DNA of 64,000 nt from Hyphomonas pacifica. Its GTDB lineage: Bacteria; Pseudomonadota; Alphaproteobacteria; Caulobacterales; Hyphomonadaceae. The number at the start of each line of letters is the position of its first letter. Within the stretch, counting starts at the first letter, position 1. The stretch is from assembly GCF_000682675.1 (NCBI RefSeq), contig NZ_AWFA01000034.1:105220-169219 (forward strand). Direction: 5' to 3'. Below, in pieces: positions 52,425 through 62,808 of this stretch. Position numbers and translations under genes: made by a program. The notes under the pieces were generated by a model that did no database searches, was not told the DNA's origin, and saw only the letters and a program-made list of their open reading frames with translations.

Positions 52425-53273
52425 ATGCGCTGGCAAGGTGGACGCAGAGGCGGAAATGTAGAAGACAGACGCGGGCTTGGCCCCGGCAAGGCGGTCGGTG
52501 GCGGCAGCCTTATTGTCGTAGTGATCGCCCTGGTCGGCTATTTCGTTTTCGGCATGGAACCTAAAGACGTTGAACGCCTGATCGAAAGCACGAGCACGCA
52601 AACCTCTTCTCAGCAGAGTGGCGAAGTCGGCACACCGGAAGACCAGGCTGGCCAGTTCGTTGATGTCGTCGGCGCCAACATCAATGATGTCTGGAACGGC
52701 ATGCTGCCGGACTATCGCGAGCCGACCGTCGTGCTCTATACGCAAGGCACCTCCACAGGCTGCGGCTATGGCCAGGCCGCCATGGGCCCGTTCTATTGTC
52801 CGAATGACCAGACGGTCTATCTAGACCTCTCCTTCTGGCAGCAGATGGAAGACCAACTCGGCGCGTCCGGCGCGGAATTTGCTCGCGCCTATGTCATCGC
52901 ACATGAATTCGGCCACCATGTGCAAACGCTGACCGGCACATCCCAGCAGGTCCGCCAGGCCCAGCAGAAGGCAGGCAGCCAGGCCGAAGCGAACAAGTAT
53001 TCTGTGGCGTTGGAACTGCAGGCCGATTGCTATGCCGGCGTCTGGGCGGCCAATGCAGCCAAGGCCTCCAATGGCACCGTGGCGCTGGAACCGGGCGACA
53101 TGCGGGAAGGTCTGAAAACCGCCAATGCGATTGGTGACGACATGCTGCAAAAGCGCTCTCAGGGCCGAGTCACACCGGAAGCCTTCACCCATGGCAGCGC
53201 CGAACAGCGCATGACCTGGCTAAACCGCGGTTACGAAACTGGCGACCCGCGCCAGTGCGATACATTCAACTGA
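52425..53273 (+). CDS. YpfJ-type neutral zinc metallopeptidase
   Basis: A 282-residue membrane-anchored zinc peptidase. The Arg/Gly-rich N-terminus (RWQGGRRGGNVEDRRGLGPGKAVGGG) leads into one membrane helix (SLIVVVIALVGYFVFG, about 28-43). The catalytic domain includes STGCGYGQAAMGPFYCPNDQTVYLDLSFW, then HEFGHHVQ near 159-166 and LELQADCYAGVWA near 190-203 with the third ligand. This is the UPF0308/YpfJ pattern. The catalytic domain probably faces the periplasm. Substrates are unknown. It is divergent from the PepF gene with a 176-base gap. Confidence 0.88.
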   Translation: MRWQGGRRGGNVEDRRGLGPGKAVGGGSLIVVVIALVGYFVFGMEPKDVERLIESTSTQTSSQQSGEVGTPEDQAGQFVDVVGANINDVWNGMLPDYREPTVVLYTQGTSTGCGYGQAAMGPFYCPNDQTVYLDLSFWQQMEDQLGASGAEFARAYVIAHEFGHHVQTLTGTSQQVRQAQQKAGSQAEANKYSVALELQADCYAGVWAANAAKASNGTVALEPGDMREGLKTANAIGDDMLQKRSQGRVTPEAFTHGSAEQRMTWLNRGYETGDPRQCDTFN

Positions 53274-53323
53274 CCCCCCCTGCCCCAGCAGGACCATACA
53301 CACAATAAAGGGAGATCGCCGAC

Positions 53324-54613
53324 ATGACGGACGGCAAGCCGATGGGCTTTGAGACTTTGCAAATTCACGCCGGAGCCACTCCGGACCCGGCCACCGGCGC
53401 TCGCCAGGTGCCCATCTATCAGACCACGGCCTATGTTTTCCGCGACGCAGACCACGCCGCCGCATTGTTTGGCCTGCAGGAAGTCGGCTATATTTATTCC
53501 CGTCTGACCAACCCGACGGTGGCTGCGCTGGGAGACCGCATCGCGGCCCTTGAAGGCGGCGCAGGGGCGGTCTGCTGTTCCTCCGGCCATGCGGCCCAGA
53601 TCATGGCCCTCTTCCCGCTGATGGCACCAGGCCGCAACATCGTTGCCTCAACCCGCCTTTATGGCGGTACGATCACCCAGTTCAGCCAGACCTTCAAACG
53701 CTTTGGCTGGTCATGCACCTTTGTCGACTTCGACGACCTGGACGCCGTCAAAGCCGCGATTGATGAAGACACCCGGGCCATCTTCTGCGAGACGATCGCC
53801 AATCCTGGTGGCTACATCACCGATCTCGACGCCATCGCCAAGATTGCGGATGAAGCTGGCGTGCCGCTGATCGTCGACAATACGACGGCCACGCCCTATC
53901 TCTGTCGCCCCATCGAACATGGCGCGACACTGGTCGTCCACTCGCTGACAAAATACATGACCGGCAATGGTACGGTCACCGGCGGAGCTATCGTGGATTC
54001 CGGCAAGTTTGACTGGTCTGCCTCTGACAAGTTCCCGTCGCTGTCTCAGCCGGAACCGGCCTATCACGGCCTGAAATTCCATGAGACCTTCGGCCCGGCC
54101 GCCTTCATGTTCCATGGCATTGCCGTTGGCCTGCGCGATCTTGGCATGACGCTGAACCCGCAAGCGGCACACTATACGCTGATGGGCATTGAAACGCTCT
54201 CCATGCGGATGGATAGACATGTTGCAAACGCCGAGAAGATTGCCAAATGGCTGGAAGGCCATGACGCGGTCGCAGGCGTCACCTATGCCGGCCTCGACTC
54301 CTCACCTTACAAGGGCCGGATCGCGAAGATCTGTCCGAAGGGGGCCGGCGCGCTGTTCACCATCCAGCTGAAAGGCGGCTATGAGGCCTGCGTCAAATTC
54401 GTGGACGGGCTAAACCTGTTCAGCCATGTCGCAAACCTTGGCGACGCCCGCAGCCTGGTCATTCACCCGGCCTCCACGACGCACCGTCAGCTAACGGAAG
54501 AGCAACAAGTAGCCGCTGGTGCTGCGCCGAACACGGTCCGCCTCTCCATTGGCATCGAAGACGCCGATGATTTGATCGCAGACCTGGATCAGGCTCTAAA
54601 CGCTGCGGGCTGA
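53324..54613 (+). CDS. metY: O-acetylhomoserine sulfhydrylase (Cys/Met metabolism PLP enzyme)
   Basis: A 429-residue PLP enzyme. FETLQIHAGATPDPATGARQVPIYQTTAYVF near 9-39 is the family start, CCSSGHAAQIMAL near 84-96 lies by the cofactor phosphate, IVDNTTATPYLCRPIEHGA near 183-201 holds the Asp that pairs with PLP, and Lys210 in HSLTKYMTGNGTVTGG is the Schiff-base Lys. Length and C-terminal LSIGIEDADDLIADLDQAL fit O-acetylhomoserine aminocarboxypropyltransferase rather than cystathionine gamma-synthase. It makes homocysteine or methionine precursors with sulfide. AAAGGGAG is the ribosome site and a strong terminator follows. Confidence 0.9.
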   Translation: MTDGKPMGFETLQIHAGATPDPATGARQVPIYQTTAYVFRDADHAAALFGLQEVGYIYSRLTNPTVAALGDRIAALEGGAGAVCCSSGHAAQIMALFPLMAPGRNIVASTRLYGGTITQFSQTFKRFGWSCTFVDFDDLDAVKAAIDEDTRAIFCETIANPGGYITDLDAIAKIADEAGVPLIVDNTTATPYLCRPIEHGATLVVHSLTKYMTGNGTVTGGAIVDSGKFDWSASDKFPSLSQPEPAYHGLKFHETFGPAAFMFHGIAVGLRDLGMTLNPQAAHYTLMGIETLSMRMDRHVANAEKIAKWLEGHDAVAGVTYAGLDSSPYKGRIAKICPKGAGALFTIQLKGGYEACVKFVDGLNLFSHVANLGDARSLVIHPASTTHRQLTEEQQVAAGAAPNTVRLSIGIEDADDLIADLDQALNAAG

Positions 54614-54634
54614 ACCTCTTTCCGGTCCCATCAG

Positions 54635-54664
54635 AAAAGGTGGTCCTTACGGGCCGCCTTTTTT
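54635..54664 (+). terminator. Rho-independent terminator of metY
   Basis: AAAAGGTGGTCC at 54635-54646 pairs with GGGCCGCCTTTT at 54651-54662 (two G-T pairs) around TTAC, followed by further T. It lies 21 bases after the stop. Confidence 0.85.
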
Positions 54665-54761
54665 GTGTGCAGTCACATCCAGCCTGCGACGGCATAAGCC
54701 TTTCGCGCCTCAAAGATTTCACCCTGCCGGTCTTTCGCCCAGCCGAGACACTGCACATCAG

Positions 54762-55556
54762 CTAGCCAGCAACACTGTCTTCCACCGTCACGGCATCCAC
54801 GCTCTGACGCTTCAGCTCTGCCGACCCAAAGATTGTCATGAAGCTGATATCAGTTGCATCGCGCCCGGCGGCAATACGCACCAGATTACGCTCATCGGCC
54901 AGTTTGGTCGCGTCGATGAGCCGCCAAGCATCGTTCAGCCAGACTTCCGCCACGGCATGAAAATCCGGTGGCTTAATGCCTGGCGCATAGGCCGAGACCA
55001 TGCGGGCCGGAATACCGGCTGAGCGTGCAAAGCTGATCAGCACATGGGCATAGTCCCGGCAGACGCCCTGACGCATCATGAAACTGTCTGCGGCTGTCGT
55101 CTCACCATCGCTGGCGCCGGGCACATAGTCGAAGTGCTCATAAATCCAGTCAGCCATGGCCAGCACCTGGTCCCCGCCCTGCTGGCCAGCAAAGGTGCGC
55201 TGGACGAACGTCATCATACGGTCGGATTCGCAGTACCGACTCGGGAATAGATATGAGGTCACATCAGATGGCAATTCATGATGCGGCGGCACAGACAGGC
55301 CAGCCAGCTCGACCGGCCCGCGCGTCACATCCACCAGCGCCTCATATGTGATCATGACATCACCGCGTGCCTTCATCCATTGCCGCACGCCCTTGTCATC
55401 CGGGCCATCCGCGACACTCAGATCGCAAGGAGGGTTCACTGTCAGGGCATCTGCAATCACGCGCTGGTCTGGCGCGCGCGCCGCCTCCAGGGCCAGCAAG
55501 ACATCCGCGGGTTGGGGGAAACTGTATTCCAGGAAAGCCTTGATACTGACGCGCAT
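54762..55556 (-). CDS. Transglutaminase-like cysteine protease-fold protein
   Basis: The start is the ATG at 55556 (MRVSIKAFLEYSF); a longer frame upstream adds an unlikely leader. The 264-residue protein has an N-terminal beta domain (about 1-100) typical of bacterial transglutaminase-like proteins, then the catalytic triad Cys166 (GVCRDYAH), His200 (PDFHAVAEVWL) and Asp215 (WRLIDAT). No signal peptide is seen. Such proteins cleave or cross-link peptides; in alphaproteobacteria they often lie with ATP-grasp or circularly permuted ligase genes, which are not beside this one. Confidence 0.86.
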   Translation of the reverse strand: MRVSIKAFLEYSFPQPADVLLALEAARAPDQRVIADALTVNPPCDLSVADGPDDKGVRQWMKARGDVMITYEALVDVTRGPVELAGLSVPPHHELPSDVTSYLFPSRYCESDRMMTFVQRTFAGQQGGDQVLAMADWIYEHFDYVPGASDGETTAADSFMMRQGVCRDYAHVLISFARSAGIPARMVSAYAPGIKPPDFHAVAEVWLNDAWRLIDATKLADERNLVRIAAGRDATDISFMTIFGSAELKRQSVDAVTVEDSVAG

Positions 55557-55685
55557 GAGTGGGGTATCCTGAAAGGTCAGAGAGGATCGCCCAGATGACG
55601 ATATGAGGATAATGCCCTGCAAGAGGTTTCGTTGCCGCCCCGCAAAAAGATTTCAGGCGGCCACTCTACCCGCCGCGGTAACAGC

Positions 55686-56069
55686 TCAACCCGGCGTGAA
55701 CAATCCCTGAAAACCGACAATGATCGCGATCACGCCAAATACGGCAATTGCTGTGGTGAACGGATCAGCCCCCTTGGCAACCGGATCCTGCGTAAGCCGC
55801 CCTGCCCGAACCCGATCTGTCATCAACAGCGCGCCTGTGATCAGGCCGACCACTTCGAAGTGGAAAAGATGCGGTCCCGTCGTCAGGTGAACGATAAGAT
55901 AATATCCGCCCGTCACCAGCGCGACAATTCCGATCAGCCATCCAAGCTGAGCCACCTTTGCAGCGCCTCCGGCCAGATCGTCCCCGACATTAGGGATTTT
56001 TACCAGCAGACCTATGGCGAGTAGGAAGCCGCCAAAAATATTGGCTAGGTCAAGAAGAAGTGAAATCAT
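55686..56069 (-). CDS. Small four-helix membrane protein, unknown function
   Basis: A 127-residue integral membrane protein with about four helices: LLLDLANIFGGFLLAIGLLV, AQLGWLIGIVALVTGGYYLIV, FEVVGLITGALLMTD and AIAVFGVIAIIVGFQGLF. Short loops carry few charges. A His-rich loop (HLTTGPHLFHFE) faces one side. I do not recognise the family. It lies between the transglutaminase-like gene and the DUF72 gene on the same strand, each with its own gap. Confidence 0.7.
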   Translation of the reverse strand: MISLLLDLANIFGGFLLAIGLLVKIPNVGDDLAGGAAKVAQLGWLIGIVALVTGGYYLIVHLTTGPHLFHFEVVGLITGALLMTDRVRAGRLTQDPVAKGADPFTTAIAVFGVIAIIVGFQGLFTPG

Positions 56070-56127
56070 GATGCGTTACCCCTATCAGCTGTCACCGCAT
56101 CAACCGTGCGAGAGACGCATCCGTTCC

Positions 56128-56865
56128 CTACAGGCGCTGGATCAGTGCCTGCGCTGCAGCCGGATTGGTTTCTTTCGCGCCTGAGATAAAGAAGGCAAAC
56201 ACCTCCCGTTCATCCGCCCAGCCACGCAGCGTTTTCGCCCACTGATCAAGCTGCGCAGGCCTATATCCCGTCTCGACCCCGGCCTGACTGTTTTGCAGGC
56301 GCGCATAGGTAAAGCTGGCTGTATTCATGTCCGGCATCGGCCAGTCAGCATCATCGGCAAAGACGAGCGCGCAGCCATGTTTGCGCAGCATGTCTTCAAA
56401 GGCTGGCGTGTTGAAACTTTCATGGCGCACTTCAATAGCATGACGCAGCGCGACGCCATCGTGCTCTTTCGGCAGAGTGGACAGGAAGGTGTCGAAGTAG
56501 TCCGTGTCAAAGGTCTTGCTGGCGGCGAACTGCCAGTTGATCGCGCCCAGCTTGTCACCTAGCGCCGTTACCCCTCCGCCGACGAACCAGGTTATGGCCT
56601 CCTCAATGGCAGAGGGCGTATTACGGCTGGTCGTCATGCGCTGCGCCTTCACCGTGAAGCGAAACTCGTCCGGGGTCTCCCCTGCCCAGCGGGCGAAAAC
56701 ATGCTCTGGCTGGTTACGGTAAAAGGTGGAATTGATCTCGATGGCCGTCAGGCGGCGGCTGGCATATTCCAGCTCCCGCGTCTTCGGCAGATCCTTCGGA
56801 TAGAAGCGCCCCCGCCAGTCGTCAAAGCTCCAGCCGCCAATTCCGACATGAATGTCGTGTCCCAT
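56128..56865 (-). CDS. DUF72 family protein
   Basis: A 245-residue TIM-barrel protein of the DUF72 (YecE) family: HVGIGGWSFDDWRGRFYPKDLPKTRELEYASRRLTAIEINSTFYRNQP at the start, then FRFTVKAQRMTT and the middle KLGAINWQFAASKTFDTDYFDTFL, with HAIEVRHESFNTPAFEDML and FTYARLQN later. Conserved Trp, Glu, His and Arg residues face the barrel mouth, as in a hydrolase or isomerase, but no reaction is known to me. It follows rpoD on the same strand, separated by a terminator. Confidence 0.9.
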   Translation of the reverse strand: MGHDIHVGIGGWSFDDWRGRFYPKDLPKTRELEYASRRLTAIEINSTFYRNQPEHVFARWAGETPDEFRFTVKAQRMTTSRNTPSAIEEAITWFVGGGVTALGDKLGAINWQFAASKTFDTDYFDTFLSTLPKEHDGVALRHAIEVRHESFNTPAFEDMLRKHGCALVFADDADWPMPDMNTASFTYARLQNSQAGVETGYRPAQLDQWAKTLRGWADEREVFAFFISGAKETNPAAAQALIQRL

Positions 56866-56889
56866 GACACATCTCCCCCAGCCACAAAC

Positions 56890-56917
56890 AAAAAGGGCGA
56901 CCCGCAGGCCGCCCTTT
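56890..56917 (-). terminator. Terminator of rpoD
   Basis: AAAGGGCG at 56892-56899 pairs with CGCCCTTT at 56910-56917. Read on the minus strand the stem is followed by TTTTTG (complement of 56889-56894). It starts 10 bases past the rpoD stop. Confidence 0.8.
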
Positions 56918-56926
56918 GAAATTGGA

Positions 56927-58879
<1,953 letters not shown>

Positions 58880-59292
58880 TCAATTCTCTCCCGTGAGGTT
58901 CCCGACCACGCCCGTCGGATACCCTCGCAAAACTGCCTGCCTTGTAGCTTTCGCTGACTGTACCTGCTGCCTTCAAAATTCATGCGGGCGCTGTATGCCC
59001 ATCGTTCTGTAACGCGTCAAAAGCCCTGCTGCCATCTCATGGCAACAGCACCAGACCCCAACTTACAGCACCTTTCGTGCCACAGGTCAGGATCAGACTC
59101 GTCTGAACGTCCGGCTGCCGTGTTTTGCTCGGGGGCTTAAAGCCAATCCCTTGCCTCGGGTTCTTTGACCGCGATTGAGGCGTCTCGGGGTAGTCGTTGA
59201 GCAAGCTGGCAGCGCGCATGTTCCCTGCTTGCTGTAAATGGGCACTGATTCCTCTGCGGTCAATAGGTTTTCCTGAGTTTGAGCCGCAGGAA
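58880..59292. other. Gap between dnaG and rpoD
   Basis: This 413-base gap holds no convincing gene; short open frames in it have no ribosome site or recognisable product. It includes a possible rpoD promoter near 58992-59020. I see no strong terminator after dnaG. No small RNA could be named. Confidence 0.45.
58992..59020 (-). promoter_or_regulatory. Possible rpoD promoter
   Basis: On the minus strand TTGACG (complement of 59015-59020) is followed after 17 bases by CATACA (complement of 58992-58997), about 113 bases before the rpoD ATG. The -35 box is good for alphaproteobacteria, the -10 box is poor. Confidence 0.3.
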
Positions 59293-61194
59293 TCAGGAAC
59301 TGCCGGAGGCATCCCCCTTAAACCAGGGGTTCTGCTCTTCAAACTTCTTCCAGAAATCGCCAATATTGGCCTTGCCCATGGCCTTCTCCTGCTGGTCCAG
59401 CAACACACGCTCTTCGAATGCCTTGCGCCGTTCTGCCACCAGACGGCGTTTCAGTTTGAGACGGCGCACCTCGTCATCCGCCGTCGGTGTCGTGTCGACG
59501 GGAATGAAGGCTTCGACCGCCGCCTTCCACGAGCGATAGGCTGGATCATTCAGGCGAATATTGGAAATGTTCTTCAAATCAATCTGCGCAATTTCCTTCT
59601 CATGACCCTGCCGCGCGAGGCTTTGCAGAACGGCGTCCAGGGTCAGATCCTGATCCTCGATCAGGAAGTCCACGATCAGGTCACGCAGGCCGTTGGAAAT
59701 CTCGTTGCGAAAATCCGCCGCGATCAGCAACTCTTCCATGCCGGACAGGATCGACGGGTTCAGCACGGCCTGCAGCAATAGCAGAACACCGGGGCGCGTC
59801 CGGCCTGCAGCCTGCACCTGGGCGACCGCCGCCGGCCCAGCCGAGCCCGTATCCCCCCCTCTGCCCTTGCCCGGGGTAAAATTACTTTTGCGCTTGGACT
59901 GGCGGATCTGCCAGAAATGGTCCCTCATGCGGGCCTTCAGGTCTCGCTCATAGGCCGCCTTCACGCCGGGATGCTTGATCTGGGCCGCAGCCCCCATCAG
60001 TCGCGCTTCAAGGCCCGCCTGACGTTCAGGCGTGTCGAGTGGCTCGGCATCCCGCTCGCGCTGCCATAAGAGTTCCGACAGGGCGATCTTGCCATCCAGC
60101 GCTTCGCCCATGGCGGCAGGCCCGCGCTCGCGGATCAGATCGTCCGGGTCCATGCCATCCGGCAGCAGCACGAAGAACAGGGACCGCCCGGGCTCGACAT
60201 GTGGCAACGCCCGGTCAATCGCGCGATAGGCGGCGCCGAGGCCCGCCCGGTCCCCGTCAAAACACAGCACCGGTTCCGGCCCTGCGCGCCACAGCAGATT
60301 GATCTGGTCTTCCGTCAGCGCCGTCCCAAGCGGCGCGACCGCTTGGCCAAAGCCCGCCTCCGTCAGCGCGATGGCATCCATATAGCCTTCGCAGACAATC
60401 AGGCCGCCGCCCTCGCCATGGCCCAGCGCTTCCCGCGCCGCCTTGTAGCGATAGAGCACGCGCGATTTGTGAAAAAGCGGTGTATCGCCTGAATTCAGAT
60501 ATTTCGGCTTGGCATCCGGCGTCAGGCCCCGGCCGCCAAAGGCAATGATGCCTCCCCGGCTGTCCGGAATCGGGAACATGAGACGCCCACGGAACGCATC
60601 GTACGGCTCTCCACCACGATCACTGGTCTTGGCGAGGCCCGCCTCCAGGATCTCGTCCGAGGTGAAGCCCAGCTGCTTCAGATGGACGCCGGTCTTGTGC
60701 CAATCATCCGGGGCAAAGCCCAGCCGGTGGCGCTTCCAAGCCATGGGCTTCAGGCCGCGCCCTTCCAGATATTCCCGCGCCGCAGCTCCCTCGGAAGATT
60801 GCAGCCGATCCTCATAATAGGCTGCAGCCGCTTCACAGACCTCCTGCAGGCGCTTGCGATGGTCATAAACTTCAGCGGCTTGCGGATCTGCTTTGGGCAG
60901 CTCCATACCCGCCTCTTCGGCCAGCTTCTCAACGGCTTCCATGAAAGAGAGCCGTTCGGTCTCCATCACAAAACTGATGACATCGCCACCCATACCGGAA
61001 GAGAAGCATTTGAAGATACGCTTCTGGTCATTGACGTAAAAGCTGGGCGACTTCTCATTCGTGAAGGGCGACAGGCCGACCCATTCCTTGCCCTTTTTGG
61101 TCAGCTTCACCTTGCGACCGATCACATCCGAAGGACGGATACGGGCCTTCAACTCATCAAGAAAGCCATCAGGGATGCGGACTGCGGAGGACAT
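59293..61194 (-). CDS. dnaG: DNA primase DnaG, zinc ligands degenerate
   Basis: A 633-residue primase. The N-terminal domain keeps the CHC2 framework but not its ligands: Ser42 and Thr45 in GLSPFTNEKSPSF replace Cys and His, Cys63 is kept, Ser66 replaces the last Cys (KCFSSG). The TOPRIM core is intact: GLIVCEGYMDAIALTEAGF and LCFDGDRAGLGAA with the acidic metal sites. The C-terminal helical domain binds DnaB. It makes RNA primers for lagging-strand synthesis. The loss of zinc ligands is unusual for bacteria in general; I recall similar forms in some alphaproteobacteria. Confidence 0.93.
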   Translation of the reverse strand: MSSAVRIPDGFLDELKARIRPSDVIGRKVKLTKKGKEWVGLSPFTNEKSPSFYVNDQKRIFKCFSSGMGGDVISFVMETERLSFMEAVEKLAEEAGMELPKADPQAAEVYDHRKRLQEVCEAAAAYYEDRLQSSEGAAAREYLEGRGLKPMAWKRHRLGFAPDDWHKTGVHLKQLGFTSDEILEAGLAKTSDRGGEPYDAFRGRLMFPIPDSRGGIIAFGGRGLTPDAKPKYLNSGDTPLFHKSRVLYRYKAAREALGHGEGGGLIVCEGYMDAIALTEAGFGQAVAPLGTALTEDQINLLWRAGPEPVLCFDGDRAGLGAAYRAIDRALPHVEPGRSLFFVLLPDGMDPDDLIRERGPAAMGEALDGKIALSELLWQRERDAEPLDTPERQAGLEARLMGAAAQIKHPGVKAAYERDLKARMRDHFWQIRQSKRKSNFTPGKGRGGDTGSAGPAAVAQVQAAGRTRPGVLLLLQAVLNPSILSGMEELLIAADFRNEISNGLRDLIVDFLIEDQDLTLDAVLQSLARQGHEKEIAQIDLKNISNIRLNDPAYRSWKAAVEAFIPVDTTPTADDEVRRLKLKRRLVAERRKAFEERVLLDQQEKAMGKANIGDFWKKFEEQNPWFKGDASGSS

Positions 61195-61265
61195 TTTCTT
61201 AATGTAGCGCTTAACCCTGATTGTTGAAACATGAGACTGCTACCTGTCCCCAGCCAAACGCAGAC

Positions 61266-61294
61266 AAAAAAGGCCCTGCTTCAGCAGGGCCTTT
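61266..61294 (-). terminator. Rho-independent terminator of the PRC-barrel lipoprotein gene
   Basis: AAAGGCCCTGC at 61269-61279 and GCAGGGCCTTT at 61284-61294 form a perfect stem around TTCA. On the minus strand it is followed by TTTTTTGTC (complement of 61266-61271). It separates the lipoprotein gene from dnaG. Confidence 0.85.
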
Positions 61295-61317
61295 CTCGGT
61301 GACGGATCACTCCGGCA

Positions 61318-62091
61318 TTAGTCGTCTGTCAGTTCAATACCGGGGGCATCGGCATATTCCTCAGACGTGAGGTCCAGAACGATCTCACCATCACTGTCAC
61401 CCTGGGCGATCGTGATTACGTCCGGATTCACCAGATAGCGATCGGAGGTCAGGGCGTCGACCACACCGTCAGCCACAACGGCGTATTTCAGGGTGCCATC
61501 CTTGGCCATGATGAAGTCCGTGATGCGGACCTCCTTGTCATTGAAGGCAAGCGAAGCATTCGTGCCCATCAACTCGGAGGCGAGACGGTAGTCGTTCAGG
61601 CCTTCCTGCTCGAATTCGGGCATTGAATCGAGGGTCTCGTCAGTGACGGTCAGTGTCGCGATAGGCTCTTTTTCCTCGTCCCAAGTGATCGTTGCCTGGT
61701 CAAAAGTGACCGGGTGAAGAGCGCCGGCAACGCCATCACGTATAATCAGGGTAGGCTGGGTATCATCACCGGAGATCATGATGTCTGCGATCTCGCCAAT
61801 TTCTTCGCCATTGGCATCATAGACGTCTTCGTCGATCAGATCAGACGCCATCATTTCGCCCGTGGCCGGAACATAGGCAATCCGGGTAACGTCCTTCTTG
61901 GCACCCATCTCGTCATTCGCGGACGCATCCATCACTTCGCCGCCATACATGGCGTCAGCGGAGTTGGAAGCAGTTTGGGTGGTTTCTGTAGCAGGGGCTT
62001 CAGCCGTCTGCGCATTGGTTTCGGTCTTGGAACACGCAGCGGCACCGAGCATCAGGGCAGCTGCACTGGCAGTTATCAAAAGCCGTTTCAT
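61318..62091 (-). CDS. PRC-barrel domain lipoprotein
   Basis: A 257-residue protein with a lipoprotein signal (MKRLLITASAAALMLGAAACS, lipobox GAAAC) and a Thr/Ala/Gln-rich linker to about 55. Two PRC-barrel-like units follow: ASDLIDEDVYDANGEEIGEIADIMISGDDTQPTLIIRD near 80-118 and ASELMGTNASLAFNDKEVRITDFIMAKDGTLKYAVVA near 170-207. The mature protein is very acidic. PRC-barrel proteins in the envelope may bind other proteins or respond to stress. A CtrA-like box lies 22 bases upstream of the ATG. A terminator follows the gene. Confidence 0.85.
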   Translation of the reverse strand: MKRLLITASAAALMLGAAACSKTETNAQTAEAPATETTQTASNSADAMYGGEVMDASANDEMGAKKDVTRIAYVPATGEMMASDLIDEDVYDANGEEIGEIADIMISGDDTQPTLIIRDGVAGALHPVTFDQATITWDEEKEPIATLTVTDETLDSMPEFEQEGLNDYRLASELMGTNASLAFNDKEVRITDFIMAKDGTLKYAVVADGVVDALTSDRYLVNPDVITIAQGDSDGEIVLDLTSEEYADAPGIELTDD

Positions 62092-62112
62092 TTGGTGGTC
62101 CTTTCTAAGTGA

Positions 62113-62128
62113 CTAACACCCCATTAAC
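62113..62128. promoter_or_regulatory. CtrA-like box upstream of the PRC-barrel lipoprotein gene
   Basis: CTAA at 62113-62116, a 7-base spacer and TTAAC at 62124-62128 match the CtrA consensus TTAA-N7-TTAAC with one mismatch. It lies 22-37 bases before the start codon, where a bound regulator would sit on or near the promoter. One site of this kind can arise by chance. Confidence 0.4.
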
Positions 62129-62167
62129 GGACCCCATGCCTGCTTTGTTCCTCAACCTTTCGGCGAT

Positions 62168-62650
62168 TTAACTGTTTTGACCTGCCCCGCTGGTCAGCGC
62201 TTTCCGCATCGCCCTGCCGGCAGCGGCAGATTCGATCATATCCGGATAGCGCTGTTTCAGGGCGCTCATGCAGCGGCCCAGATCCTTCAGCTTGGACGCA
62301 CCCAGTTCCTCGACTACTTCCTCGACCGCCCGATCCAGCGCCTTGCCGGTCAGCGGCACAGGGAGGAACTGCTCGATGACCTCGATCTCCTCGCGTTCGC
62401 GAATCGCGTCTTCGATGCGGCCCGCATCATCATATTCTCGTGCTGCCACTTCTCGCTGAGCCACCATGGTCTCCAGCACCTTGCGCACATCCGCCTCCGG
62501 GCAGCCTTCGCCATCCCCACGCCCACGCGCGCACACATCCCGGTCACGGATGGCACAATCTATCAGACGCAACGTCGACAGACGTACCGAACTGTCAGGC
62601 TTTTCGCTCTCGGCTTTCAGTGCCTCCGCAACCTGCGTTTTCAGTGTCAT
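62168..62650 (-). CDS. GatB/YqeY domain protein
   Basis: The start is the ATG at 62650 (MTLKTQVAEALKAESEKPDSSVRLSTLRLI); the frame is open upstream but not YqeY-like. The 160-residue helical protein matches the YqeY family: LSTLRLIDCAIRDRDV, then LETMVAQREVAAREYDDAGRIEDAIREREEIEVIEQFLP near 80-115 and a C-terminal small domain (LKDLGRCMSALKQRYPDMIESAAAGRAMRKAL). YqeY resembles the tail of GatB, which handles mischarged tRNA, but stand-alone members have no proven function. In many alphaproteobacteria it lies near dnaG and rpoD, as here. It is divergent from carA. Confidence 0.87.
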   Translation of the reverse strand: MTLKTQVAEALKAESEKPDSSVRLSTLRLIDCAIRDRDVCARGRGDGEGCPEADVRKVLETMVAQREVAAREYDDAGRIEDAIREREEIEVIEQFLPVPLTGKALDRAVEEVVEELGASKLKDLGRCMSALKQRYPDMIESAAAGRAMRKALTSGAGQNS

Positions 62651-62808
62651 CTTACAAGATTTGTCTTCACGGCCCATTCTAAATACGCCTTTCACACCAG
62701 CGAAGCGGCACACCGCTTGACGCCAAAGGGACTCGGCCCCATTAACCGGGCAAACTGTCGGGCGATAGAGTTAAAGGTCCGACAACAGGCCCGGAAGGGA
62801 AGCGAAAT

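Noticed and set aside
59037..59408. A 123-codon minus-strand frame between dnaG and rpoD
   Set aside because: It overlaps the end of dnaG in another frame, has no ribosome site and no recognisable sequence.
61199..61215. TTAA-N8-TTAA upstream of dnaG as a CtrA site
   Set aside because: Spacing is one base too long and it sits directly at the start codon; no other support.
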